Assembly: GCA_030431695.1 (NCBI GenBank)
Contig: JAUIIU010000019.1
Span: 1-42,590 of the forward strand
DNA: 42,590 nucleotides
From: Bacteroidia bacterium
GTDB lineage: Bacteria > Bacteroidota > Bacteroidia > Flavobacteriales > Flavobacteriaceae
Direction of reading: 5' to 3'
This document shows positions 32,912 to 40,326 of the stretch, piece after piece (within the stretch, counting starts at the first letter, position 1; the number at the start of each line of letters is the position of its first letter). A program made the translations under genes and the position numbers. The notes under the pieces are model-generated. The model had not been told where the DNA came from, made no database searches, and saw only the letters and a list, made by a program, of their open reading frames with translations.

Positions 32912-34354
32912 TTGAACACTATGCCAGAAGTTGGAATCGACGCCATATCGTTTTACGTTCCCTCGCTCTATGTACACCTGCAAGACCTTGCGGAGCATCG
33001 CGACATCCCATTTGAAAAACTCAGTCGTGGACTCGGCCTGGAGAAAATGGCGATCCCCGATGTGAACGAGGACGCTGCAAGCTTTGCGGCAAACGCATTG
33101 TTCAGTCTCATAGAAGACAACAACATCGACCCAAACCAAATTGGGAGGGTTTATATGGGCACCGAAAGCGCAGTGGACGGTTCAAAACCTACCGCTACCT
33201 ATGCAGTTCAGGCCGTGGAAACAAAACTGGCCGGGAAGTGGGGTGAGCGCTCGTTCAAGAATTGCGACATTGTGGATCTCACATTTGCCTGCGTGGGAGC
33301 AGTCGATGCGATGCAGAATTGTATTGACTGGGTCAAGGCGGGAACGAAACGTAAAGCGGTAGTAATTGCTTCCGACCTTTCCAAATACGATCTTAATTCG
33401 ACAGGGGAATACACCCAGGGTGCAGGAGCCGTGGCTGTGTTGATCAGTGAAAGCCCCTCCATAATTTCCATAGGAGACACCTGGGGGATCGGGTCAAATA
33501 GTGTTGGAGACTTCTTCAAACCTCGTAGGTTCTACAATAAACGAGAACTGGCGTTAGCACTGCTGAAACAGTCGAACGCAGATTATTCCGAAGGAAAGAT
33601 TGACAGTTTGATCGAAGAGGCCGACTCCGAATTCTGGCAGGACGGTGGCGAAATTATTGAAGTTTTCAGGGAGGAGCCAGTGTTCGATGGACAGTACTCT
33701 AACCAGTGCTACAGCGACCGTATCACCGAAGCCCTCGAGCACTTCAACGAACAAATATCCGGTAGTTTCCTCACCGAATCGGATTACCTTGTATTTCATC
33801 TTCCATATGCTTACCACGGCCGAAGGATCATATTCAGAAACTGGCTGGATTGGATTACTTCGAATGGGCAAATTGATAATTTGATCTCAGAAATCGGACC
33901 CGAAACCGAGGATCGTAAATCATGGGAAAGAGCTGCGATCAAATCGGAGATGTACCGTCAATTCGTAAACAAAAAGATCGAAATGGGCGAACGCGCCTCA
34001 TCGCGGATCGGGAATATGTATACTGCATCGATCTTCATGTCTTTTCTGAGTTTGGTCCGGTCTTGCATGGAAAACGATATTGATCTCGATGGCAAGAACA
34101 TAGGATTTATTTCCTACGGAAGCGGTTCGAAATCAAAGGTATTCGAAGGTAAAATGGTATCGGGTTGGGAGCGGAAACTTGCTTCTGCCGATATCTTCGA
34201 CAACCTGCATCGTCGAATCGCTATTGATGTAAACCTCTATGAAAAACTACATCGCGGGGTTCAGGAAGCTCCAACACACAGTAATTCAAGCATAGTATTA
34301 CAAGGAATAGAAACCGAGAACAAGAATTCAAAAGGACTCCGAAGATATTCGTGA
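32912..34354 (+). CDS. Hydroxymethylglutaryl-CoA synthase family protein
   Basis: 480 residues, longer than the roughly 390 of Gram-positive enzymes. The start may be 32912 (MNTMPEVGIDAISFY) or the ATG at 32921. It would condense acetyl-CoA with acetoacetyl-CoA to give HMG-CoA for the mevalonate route to isoprenoids, which Flavobacteriia use. The catalytic triad can be placed: Glu85 (MGTESAVD), Cys127 (LTFACVGAVDA) and His296 (VFHLPYAYHGRR). YSSGS-like ISYGSGSKSKVFEG lies near the C-terminus. No other mevalonate gene is in the window. Its position in the SUF operon, 2 bp after the DUF59 gene, is not explained by chemistry. Confidence 0.92.
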   Translation: MNTMPEVGIDAISFYVPSLYVHLQDLAEHRDIPFEKLSRGLGLEKMAIPDVNEDAASFAANALFSLIEDNNIDPNQIGRVYMGTESAVDGSKPTATYAVQAVETKLAGKWGERSFKNCDIVDLTFACVGAVDAMQNCIDWVKAGTKRKAVVIASDLSKYDLNSTGEYTQGAGAVAVLISESPSIISIGDTWGIGSNSVGDFFKPRRFYNKRELALALLKQSNADYSEGKIDSLIEEADSEFWQDGGEIIEVFREEPVFDGQYSNQCYSDRITEALEHFNEQISGSFLTESDYLVFHLPYAYHGRRIIFRNWLDWITSNGQIDNLISEIGPETEDRKSWERAAIKSEMYRQFVNKKIEMGERASSRIGNMYTASIFMSFLSLVRSCMENDIDLDGKNIGFISYGSGSKSKVFEGKMVSGWERKLASADIFDNLHRRIAIDVNLYEKLHRGVQEAPTHSNSSIVLQGIETENKNSKGLRRYS

Positions 34355-34361
34355 ACAGATC

Positions 34362-34868
34362 ATGGCAGATGAGATTGTAAATAGAGTTGCGAATAGTAAA
34401 CTGGTCACCTTCGACCTTGAAGACTTATACCCGGAAGGCAGGAGATATCAGCTCGACATTGCACCATGGTTGTATGAGGGAATCGTACTCAGGGAAAAAG
34501 ACTTCAGGAAATTTGTGAAGGAGCACGACTGGAACTCATACCTGGACGGTTTTCTGGCTGTATATTGTTCAACCGACGCAATCATACCTGCCTGGGCCTA
34601 TATGCTGATAACGGTTGAAGCTTCAAAACACGCCCGCAAGGTGGTTCGAGGAACCCTGGAAGAATTGGAAACCGTGCTGCTGGCTGAGATCATCAATACG
34701 ATCCCTCTGGAGGAATTCCGTGATAAATCCGTGATCGTCAAAGGATGCGCACATAAGCCCATCCCTACGAATGCCTACTTGCTCATCACACAAAAACTGC
34801 AGACCGTGGCTTCCAGCATTATGTACGGTGAAGCCTGCTCTTCCGTGCCATTATTCAAGCGAAAATAG
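34362..34868 (+). CDS. DUF2480 family protein
   Basis: 168 residues, soluble, no signal peptide. The start MADEIVNRVANSKLVTFDLEDLYP and the body FRKFVKEHDWNSYLDGFLAVYCSTDAIIPAWAYMLI match the DUF2480 family, which in Bacteroidota is regularly found next to SUF genes. Two cysteines (GCAHKPIPTNAYLLI and EACSSVPLFKRK) are in conserved-looking positions. Function is unknown; the linkage suggests a role in Fe-S biogenesis. Last gene of the eleven-gene run; no clear terminator follows. Confidence 0.88.
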   Translation: MADEIVNRVANSKLVTFDLEDLYPEGRRYQLDIAPWLYEGIVLREKDFRKFVKEHDWNSYLDGFLAVYCSTDAIIPAWAYMLITVEASKHARKVVRGTLEELETVLLAEIINTIPLEEFRDKSVIVKGCAHKPIPTNAYLLITQKLQTVASSIMYGEACSSVPLFKRK

Positions 34869-34926
34869 CTCTCTTTGGCGATTTGAGATATCATTTTATC
34901 GAAAACGAACCTAATTTAAGACTGGA

Positions 34927-34959
34927 TTGTTCCCTTCAGAATAAGAAATCTTAATTTTG
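34927..34959 (+). promoter_or_regulatory. Bacteroidota-type promoter for the DUF3078 gene
   Basis: TTG (34927-34929), 22-bp spacer and TAATTTTG (34952-34959), an exact -7 match, 20 bp before the start codon at 34980. Confidence 0.6.
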
Positions 34960-34979
34960 CACCAACAAATAACTCTATT

Positions 34980-35900
34980 ATGAAAAAGTTAACCTTATTT
35001 GCGTTACTGATGCTTACACCTCTTGTTCTAACCTACGCACAGGAGGAAACAAAAGAAGAACCCAAGGACGGATGGTCCAAATCGGGAAATATTTCAATGT
35101 TGTTCAGCCAGGCTGCCTTCAATGATGAATGGACCGGCGGAGGTACTTCAAACTACGCCGCCAACCTGGCGCTCACCTATGATGCGAACTACCGTAAAGG
35201 GAAAGTGACCTGGGACAACAGGTTGATGGCCGACTATGGTATCACCAAGACACGCGACCAGGAATTTACCCGGAAGACCAATGACCGTTTGGAGCTCAAC
35301 TCCATTCTCGGTCGGCAGATCAAGGAAAGTAATTGGTTCTATTCGTTCTTTACGAATTTCAGGACACAGTTCACTTCCGGTTATGAATATGCCGATGACG
35401 CCAATGGCATGGAGATCCGAACAGAGACCACCAAATTCATGTCTCCCGGTTACCTGCAGGCAGGTCCCGGTTTCCTATGGAAGAAAAGCGACAACCTGAA
35501 GGTAAACATTGCTCCCGCAACGGCGCGATTCATCTTCGTGAGCAGTGAATTCACTGATGTAGGGAATGATCCGATGCTTATTATGGCATTCAACGATGCC
35601 GGTGGATATTTTGGTGTTGAAGCCAATGAGACCACCAGGTTTGAATTTGGTGCTGCTCTTGGAGCATACGGAAAGTTTGAAGTTATGCCGAATGTTACTC
35701 TCGAGAATACACTGAACCTGTACAGCAACTACCTAGAAGACCCACAAAACGTCGATATCGACTATACACTGAATGTTGTGATGGCCGTGAATAAATGGAT
35801 CACAGCGAATGCGACCTTCCAGGCGATCTACGATGACAACGCCGTGCAAGGATTCCAGATCCGTGAAACATTGGGGATAGGGATCACTTACGGATTGTAA
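34980..35900 (+). CDS. DUF3078 outer-membrane beta-barrel protein
   Basis: 306 residues. A signal peptide (MKKLTLFALLMLTPLVLTYAQ) and an acidic-basic stretch (EETKEEPKDGW) are followed by KSGNISMLFSQAAFNDEWTGGGTSNYAANL, the typical start of DUF3078 proteins. The remainder alternates polar and hydrophobic residues in strand-like runs (VTWDNRLMADYGITKTRD, FYSFFTNFRTQFTSGYEY, PGYLQAGPGFLWKKSDNLKV, GIGITYGL at the end) and fits an outer-membrane beta-barrel ending in an aromatic-poor C-terminus. Its role is unknown. It has its own promoter and a strong terminator, so it is a separate transcript from the SUF genes. Confidence 0.85.
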   Translation: MKKLTLFALLMLTPLVLTYAQEETKEEPKDGWSKSGNISMLFSQAAFNDEWTGGGTSNYAANLALTYDANYRKGKVTWDNRLMADYGITKTRDQEFTRKTNDRLELNSILGRQIKESNWFYSFFTNFRTQFTSGYEYADDANGMEIRTETTKFMSPGYLQAGPGFLWKKSDNLKVNIAPATARFIFVSSEFTDVGNDPMLIMAFNDAGGYFGVEANETTRFEFGAALGAYGKFEVMPNVTLENTLNLYSNYLEDPQNVDIDYTLNVVMAVNKWITANATFQAIYDDNAVQGFQIRETLGIGITYGL

Positions 35901-35906
35901 GATACG

Positions 35907-35920
35907 ATCGATTAATCGAT
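35907..35920. repeat. Perfect 14-bp palindrome ATCGATTAATCGAT
   Basis: It lies between the DUF3078 stop codon and the terminator hairpin. It reads the same on both strands without a centre gap. Confidence 0.5.
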
Positions 35921-35949
35921 AAAAAAGCCGGCTTTGTGCCGGTTTTTTT
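35921..35949. terminator. Bidirectional rho-independent terminator
   Basis: CCGGC (35928-35932) and GCCGG (35938-35942) pair around a TTTGT loop, extended by an A-run on the left and seven Ts on the right. The T-run overlaps the hflX stop codon (35948-35950), so it serves both converging genes. Confidence 0.9.
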
Positions 35950-37153
35950 ATTCGAGGTTCTCGGGATATAAGAAATTGTTATACGGAAAGCGTGTTACAT
36001 GGATGTCCCGAACCTTCTGGTAGACCACCTTCCTGAATTCCTCGAGGTTCTCTTTGTTCAATGCTGAAACAAAAATAGCATCCCCACTGGTCTTAGCCAT
36101 CCAGGTCTTTCTCCACTCTTCCAGTGAGTAATGCGCCGTTGTCCTTTCGGTAACCAGGTCGTCGTGGTCGATCTCTTCAGGCTGGTAGGCATCGATCTTA
36201 TTAAAAACCATCAATGTAGGTTTGTTCACACTGTCGATCTCATCCAGTATCTGGTTTACCGAGTCGATATGATCTTCGAAGGACGGATGTGAAATATCCA
36301 CTACGTGCAACAACAGATCTGCCTCACGCACCTCATCCAGGGTACTTTTAAACGACTCGACCAATTGTGTGGGTAGCTTTCGGATAAACCCTACCGTATC
36401 ACTCAGAAGGAACGGTAAATTCCCGATCACAACCTTTCGGACTGTGGTATCCAGGGTTGCAAAAAGCTTATTTTCAGCAAAAACATCACTCTTACTGATC
36501 ACGTTCATCAGGGTGGATTTCCCAACATTGGTATATCCAACCAGGGCAACCCGTACCAGGGAACCCCTGTTACCACGCTGCACTTCCATCTGCCTGTCGA
36601 TCTTTTCCAGTTTCTTCTTCAGCAAGGAAATCCTGTCGCGCACGATCCGACGGTCCGTCTCTATCTCCGTTTCCCCGGGTCCTCTCATCCCGATACCACC
36701 ACGTTGTCGTTCAAGGTGTGTCCACATCCCGGCCAGGCGAGGTAAGAGGTATTCATACTGCGCCAATTCCACCTGGGTTCGGGCATAACTTGTCTTGGCC
36801 CTTTGAGCAAAAATGTCCAGGATGAGGTTGGTTCGGTCAATAATCTTGCATTTCAGGATACGTTCGATATTCTTCTGCTGGGCAGGTGAAAGCTCGTCAT
36901 CGAATATTGCTGTTCCTACGTCATGCTCTTTCACATAAGCCTGAACTTCTTCCATTTTACCGCTTCCGATAAAGGTCTTGGGATTAGGCATATCCATCTT
37001 CTGGACAAAGCGCTTCAGCACCTCTCCACCCGCTGTATAGGCCAAAAATTCCAGCTCATCGAGGTATTCATTGGACTTTTCTTCATCCTGTTGTCGTGTA
37101 ATCAGCCCAATGAGTATGGTTTTCTCGTATGCTATGTCCTCTTTCTCTAACAT
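35948..37153 (-). CDS. hflX: Ribosome-associated GTPase HflX
   Basis: 401 residues from the ATG at 37153 (MLEKEDIAYEKTILIGLI). A longer opening to 37192 crosses its own predicted promoter and is rejected. HflX binds stalled or hibernating 70S ribosomes and splits them, and hydrolyses GTP. The N-terminal HflX domain contains IFDDELSPAQQKNIE and the linker LERQRGGIGMRGPGETEIETDRR (157-169 region); the G domain has the P-loop GYTNVGKST (206-214), DTVGFIRKLP (252-261) and FNKID. It is divergent from the exonuclease-like gene with 78 bp between start codons. Confidence 0.96.
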   Translation of the reverse strand: MLEKEDIAYEKTILIGLITRQQDEEKSNEYLDELEFLAYTAGGEVLKRFVQKMDMPNPKTFIGSGKMEEVQAYVKEHDVGTAIFDDELSPAQQKNIERILKCKIIDRTNLILDIFAQRAKTSYARTQVELAQYEYLLPRLAGMWTHLERQRGGIGMRGPGETEIETDRRIVRDRISLLKKKLEKIDRQMEVQRGNRGSLVRVALVGYTNVGKSTLMNVISKSDVFAENKLFATLDTTVRKVVIGNLPFLLSDTVGFIRKLPTQLVESFKSTLDEVREADLLLHVVDISHPSFEDHIDSVNQILDEIDSVNKPTLMVFNKIDAYQPEEIDHDDLVTERTTAHYSLEEWRKTWMAKTSGDAIFVSALNKENLEEFRKVVYQKVRDIHVTRFPYNNFLYPENLE

Positions 37154-37170
37154 ATGGTCTTTAAGGAGGG

Positions 37171-37178
37171 CAAAGATA
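37171..37178 (-). promoter_or_regulatory. -7 promoter box for hflX
   Basis: The reverse strand reads TATCTTTG, an exact TAnnTTTG match, 17 bp upstream of the hflX start codon. Its position supports the start at 37153. Confidence 0.55.
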
Positions 37179-37231
37179 CAAAAGCTTTGCATGGGAATTT
37201 TGTATTTTGGTTCTCTTATACTTCAGCATTC

Positions 37232-38191
37232 ATGTTAAAGAAGGAAGATCACGCTTATTATACCTTTGCGTTCTACAACCTAGAAAATTTATTCGACACC
37301 GTAGACGACCCCAATACCATTGATGATGATTTCACGAGGGATTCCAAACTCAATTGGAACAAAAGCAGATTCAGAAAGAAAGTCAGGAAAATGGGAAAGG
37401 TGATCTCGAAGATAGGTGTTGAAGATATTGGGTATCCCCCGGCCATCGTTGGACTGGCGGAAGTTGAGAATCGCTATGTCCTCGAGCAACTTGTGAGTTC
37501 GAATTTCCTTCGGAATCTTAACTATGGGATCGCACATATCGATTCCCCCGATGAACGGGGAATAGATACCGCATTGATCTACAGAAAGGACCATGTGGAA
37601 ATCTTGAATATCACAGCGCATATGGTCCATGTGGTGAATGAAGAAGGTGTTCGCGATTACACCAGGGACATACTCGAAGTCCGGGCCCGGATCGCCGGAC
37701 AAGAGGTCTATGTGCTTGTGAATCACTGGCCATCGCGGAGGAAAGGTGTTGAAGAAACGGCATTCAGGCGCATGGCCGCTGCAAAAAGAGCGGCTGAGAT
37801 CGCAAATCAGATCCGTGCTGTGGATCCCACAGCGCGAATCGTAGTTATGGGCGATTTTAACGACGACCCGAAAAGCAGCAGTATCAGGACATTGATTGCT
37901 TCGGAATTCTACAACCCTATGGAACTGCTTCTAACCCGCTACGAAGGAAGTGTTAACTACCGTGGAGACTGGTATTTGTTCGACCAGGTGATCGTTTCCC
38001 ACAATTTTATGCAGCAGCACGGTAATGACTTCAGGTTTGAAAAAGCCGATATCTTCAACCCGGGTTTCCTCAAGGACAGAAATCAAAAGAGAAAAGGAAC
38101 CCCTTTTCGAACTTTTTTAGGCAAATGGTATGGAGGCGGATATAGCGATCACTTCCCCGTCTTTGCTATCTTCTCTATTAAACGGCCCTGA
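37232..38191 (+). CDS. Endonuclease/exonuclease/phosphatase family protein
   Basis: 319 residues from the ATG at 37232 (MLKKEDHAYYTFAFYNLENLFDT); the frame is open back to 37154 but that part overlaps the hflX promoter and is not protein-like. The DNase I-like fold is indicated by FYNLENLFD (the Asn of motif 1), VGLAEVENR (metal-binding Glu), VLVNHWPSRRKG (catalytic His), VMGDFNDDPKS (Asp and Asn) and YSDHFPVF (final Asp-His pair). The complete active site suggests a functional phosphodiesterase; substrates in the family range from DNA to phospholipids. There is no signal peptide, so it is probably cytoplasmic. Confidence 0.92.
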   Translation: MLKKEDHAYYTFAFYNLENLFDTVDDPNTIDDDFTRDSKLNWNKSRFRKKVRKMGKVISKIGVEDIGYPPAIVGLAEVENRYVLEQLVSSNFLRNLNYGIAHIDSPDERGIDTALIYRKDHVEILNITAHMVHVVNEEGVRDYTRDILEVRARIAGQEVYVLVNHWPSRRKGVEETAFRRMAAAKRAAEIANQIRAVDPTARIVVMGDFNDDPKSSSIRTLIASEFYNPMELLLTRYEGSVNYRGDWYLFDQVIVSHNFMQQHGNDFRFEKADIFNPGFLKDRNQKRKGTPFRTFLGKWYGGGYSDHFPVFAIFSIKRP

Positions 38192-38311
38192 TTTTTCTTT
38201 AACATGTTTTTGGTCGGTATTTTCTCACATTTTGTCTAAAAAAACGGGCAGGATAATGTACCTTTATATTTTTAGTTAATTTAGTTAGAAATAACCACCA
38301 ACCATAAGATC

Positions 38312-40300
38312 ATGTGCTCGAGAAATTTCCTACGATCGTCTGTTTTATTCATTTTTTTCATAGCATTTCAACTCGATAGTTTTGCGCAATTAGGGTGTTC
38401 TAATGTCGATGCCGGTAGCGATGTCACCGTAGAATGCGATGATACGTGTACCACATTAGAAGCATCTATTATTGCAGTGCCACTGGTAACCACCTCATCA
38501 TATGTAATTGAAACTCCTGCTTGTCCTCTGCCTCCAATTACGGGCGGAACACCTACAAGCCTTACTATTGATGATCGCTGGAGCCCGGTTATTGACATCC
38601 CATTTGATTTCAGTTTTTACCAAAACGATTATAACCAGCTTGTAGTTGGGGCCAACGGGCAGATCTCTTTCGATATATCCCTGGCCGATACCTTCAACGG
38701 CTGGAGCATAGACCCGGGAGACCAGATCCCTCTGATCGACACAAATTTCCCTTTCAATACTATCTATGGGGCGTATCATGACCTCGACCCTTCGGTTGAT
38801 CCCAATCCCAATTATCTCAACTATTTTGTGACCGGGGATGCGCCATACAGGGTGTTTGTGATGAACTTTGATATGGTACCGCATTTCAGTTGTAACGAGC
38901 TTAAGACCAGTCAGCAGATGGTACTTTATGAAACGCTGAACGTGATCGAAGTAAATATTATCGACAAGCCTGTTTGTGCTACCTGGAATGACGGTTTGGC
39001 CGTAATTGGCTTGATGGGTAATGACCTGACCGAATTTGCTGTTCCTCCGGGACGCAATACCGGCCAGTGGACTGCATCCAATGAAACATGGAGATTCATA
39101 CCAGACGGAACACCAACCGTAAATGCGAGCTTTGAATGGAGAGACTCCACGGGTACAGTAATAAGTACTGATGTTATGGTTGAAGTATGCCCACAGACAA
39201 CTAGCACCTATACGGCAGCACTCGTATACCAGGATATGTCCGGATCAACTATCGAAGTAACCGACGATGTAGTTGTGAACGTGGATAACGCCCTGGATGT
39301 AAATGTAGGACCGGACCAGGAATTCTGTATAGGAGAATCTTATGTAATTACTGCGGAAGTGGGCATCGACCCGTCCCTTGTAACCTTCCTATGGAACACA
39401 GGAGCCACCACACAATCCATAACCGTTACCGAGACCGGCACTTACTCGGTGGAAGTGACTTATTTTGATTGTACCGGATCAGATTCAACCGAAGTTACCT
39501 TCAATGAAGACCCGATAATCGAGCTGGGTGATGATATTGAAACCTGTTTCGAAAATCCTGTGATCCTGGACGCAACTCCATCAAACTACCCGGCTAACCT
39601 GGCTACCTATGTATGGAGCCTGGATGGTGTGGTTATTCAAGGAGCCACCGAACCCACCTTGACGGTAACTGTTGGCGGAACTTACAGCGTTGAGGTAACA
39701 GTGGGGATTTGTTCGAGTATCGACTCGATCAATATCTCTCCTCGTACAGATCTTGAGGTTTCTTTAGGTGATGACTTCAGGTCTTGTCCGAACGAACCAC
39801 AAACCCTGCAGGCCGTGACTTCCGAGAACGGGATCACCTATGAATGGCAACTGAACGGTGAGACCATTGAAGGTGCAACCGGCAATACCCTCGATGTCAT
39901 GCTAGATGAAAACGCCATGGGAACCCAGGTGTATACAGTGATCATTACCAAAGGTGAATGTACGGGTTCAGATGACATCAATATCGAACTTTACGAGGTT
40001 GCGAACTGTGTGATCTCCCAGGGGATCTCGCCAAATGGCTCTCCTGGATTCAACGACCAGCTTGACCTGGAATTCTTATCGGATCGCGCAGGCGGAATCC
40101 GTCAACTTCAAATCTTTAACCGACTGGGAAGTTTGGTTTATCAGAAGAACAACTATGTAAACGAATGGTTTGGACAGTCTGATGACGGTAATGAACTCCC
40201 TTCAGGAACCTACTTCTATGTGATCGACCTCGCTTCGGAAGATCCGGTTTACGGTGCTCAGGCGACCGGATGGATCTACCTGAACCGCGACGCAAACTAA
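38312..40300 (+). CDS. Secreted multi-domain protein with T9SS type B (gliding motility-associated) sorting domain
   Basis: 662 residues. The signal peptide ends near SFAQ (residues about 1-26). The N-terminal region (TIDDRWSPVIDIPFDFSFYQNDYNQLVVGANGQISFD ...) is a nidogen-like or related beta-sandwich often placed ahead of PKD/Ig-like repeats. Three to four Ig-like units follow, each with VDNALDVNVGPDQEFC-, IIELGDDIETCF- or EVSLGDDFRSCP-type openings, W-(L/N) cores and (G)TYSVEVT ends. The last roughly 90 residues (CVISQGISPNGSPGFND ... IFNRLGSLVYQ ... LPSGTYFYVIDL) are the CHU_C/type B sorting domain. It should be exported through the T9SS with help from a PorP/SprF-family protein. The next gene has a near-identical C-terminus. 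Function is probably adhesive, by inference. Confidence 0.88.
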   Translation: MCSRNFLRSSVLFIFFIAFQLDSFAQLGCSNVDAGSDVTVECDDTCTTLEASIIAVPLVTTSSYVIETPACPLPPITGGTPTSLTIDDRWSPVIDIPFDFSFYQNDYNQLVVGANGQISFDISLADTFNGWSIDPGDQIPLIDTNFPFNTIYGAYHDLDPSVDPNPNYLNYFVTGDAPYRVFVMNFDMVPHFSCNELKTSQQMVLYETLNVIEVNIIDKPVCATWNDGLAVIGLMGNDLTEFAVPPGRNTGQWTASNETWRFIPDGTPTVNASFEWRDSTGTVISTDVMVEVCPQTTSTYTAALVYQDMSGSTIEVTDDVVVNVDNALDVNVGPDQEFCIGESYVITAEVGIDPSLVTFLWNTGATTQSITVTETGTYSVEVTYFDCTGSDSTEVTFNEDPIIELGDDIETCFENPVILDATPSNYPANLATYVWSLDGVVIQGATEPTLTVTVGGTYSVEVTVGICSSIDSINISPRTDLEVSLGDDFRSCPNEPQTLQAVTSENGITYEWQLNGETIEGATGNTLDVMLDENAMGTQVYTVIITKGECTGSDDINIELYEVANCVISQGISPNGSPGFNDQLDLEFLSDRAGGIRQLQIFNRLGSLVYQKNNYVNEWFGQSDDGNELPSGTYFYVIDLASEDPVYGAQATGWIYLNRDAN

Positions 40301-40326
40301 TTGATTAACAGAAGTTAAATTCGTTT

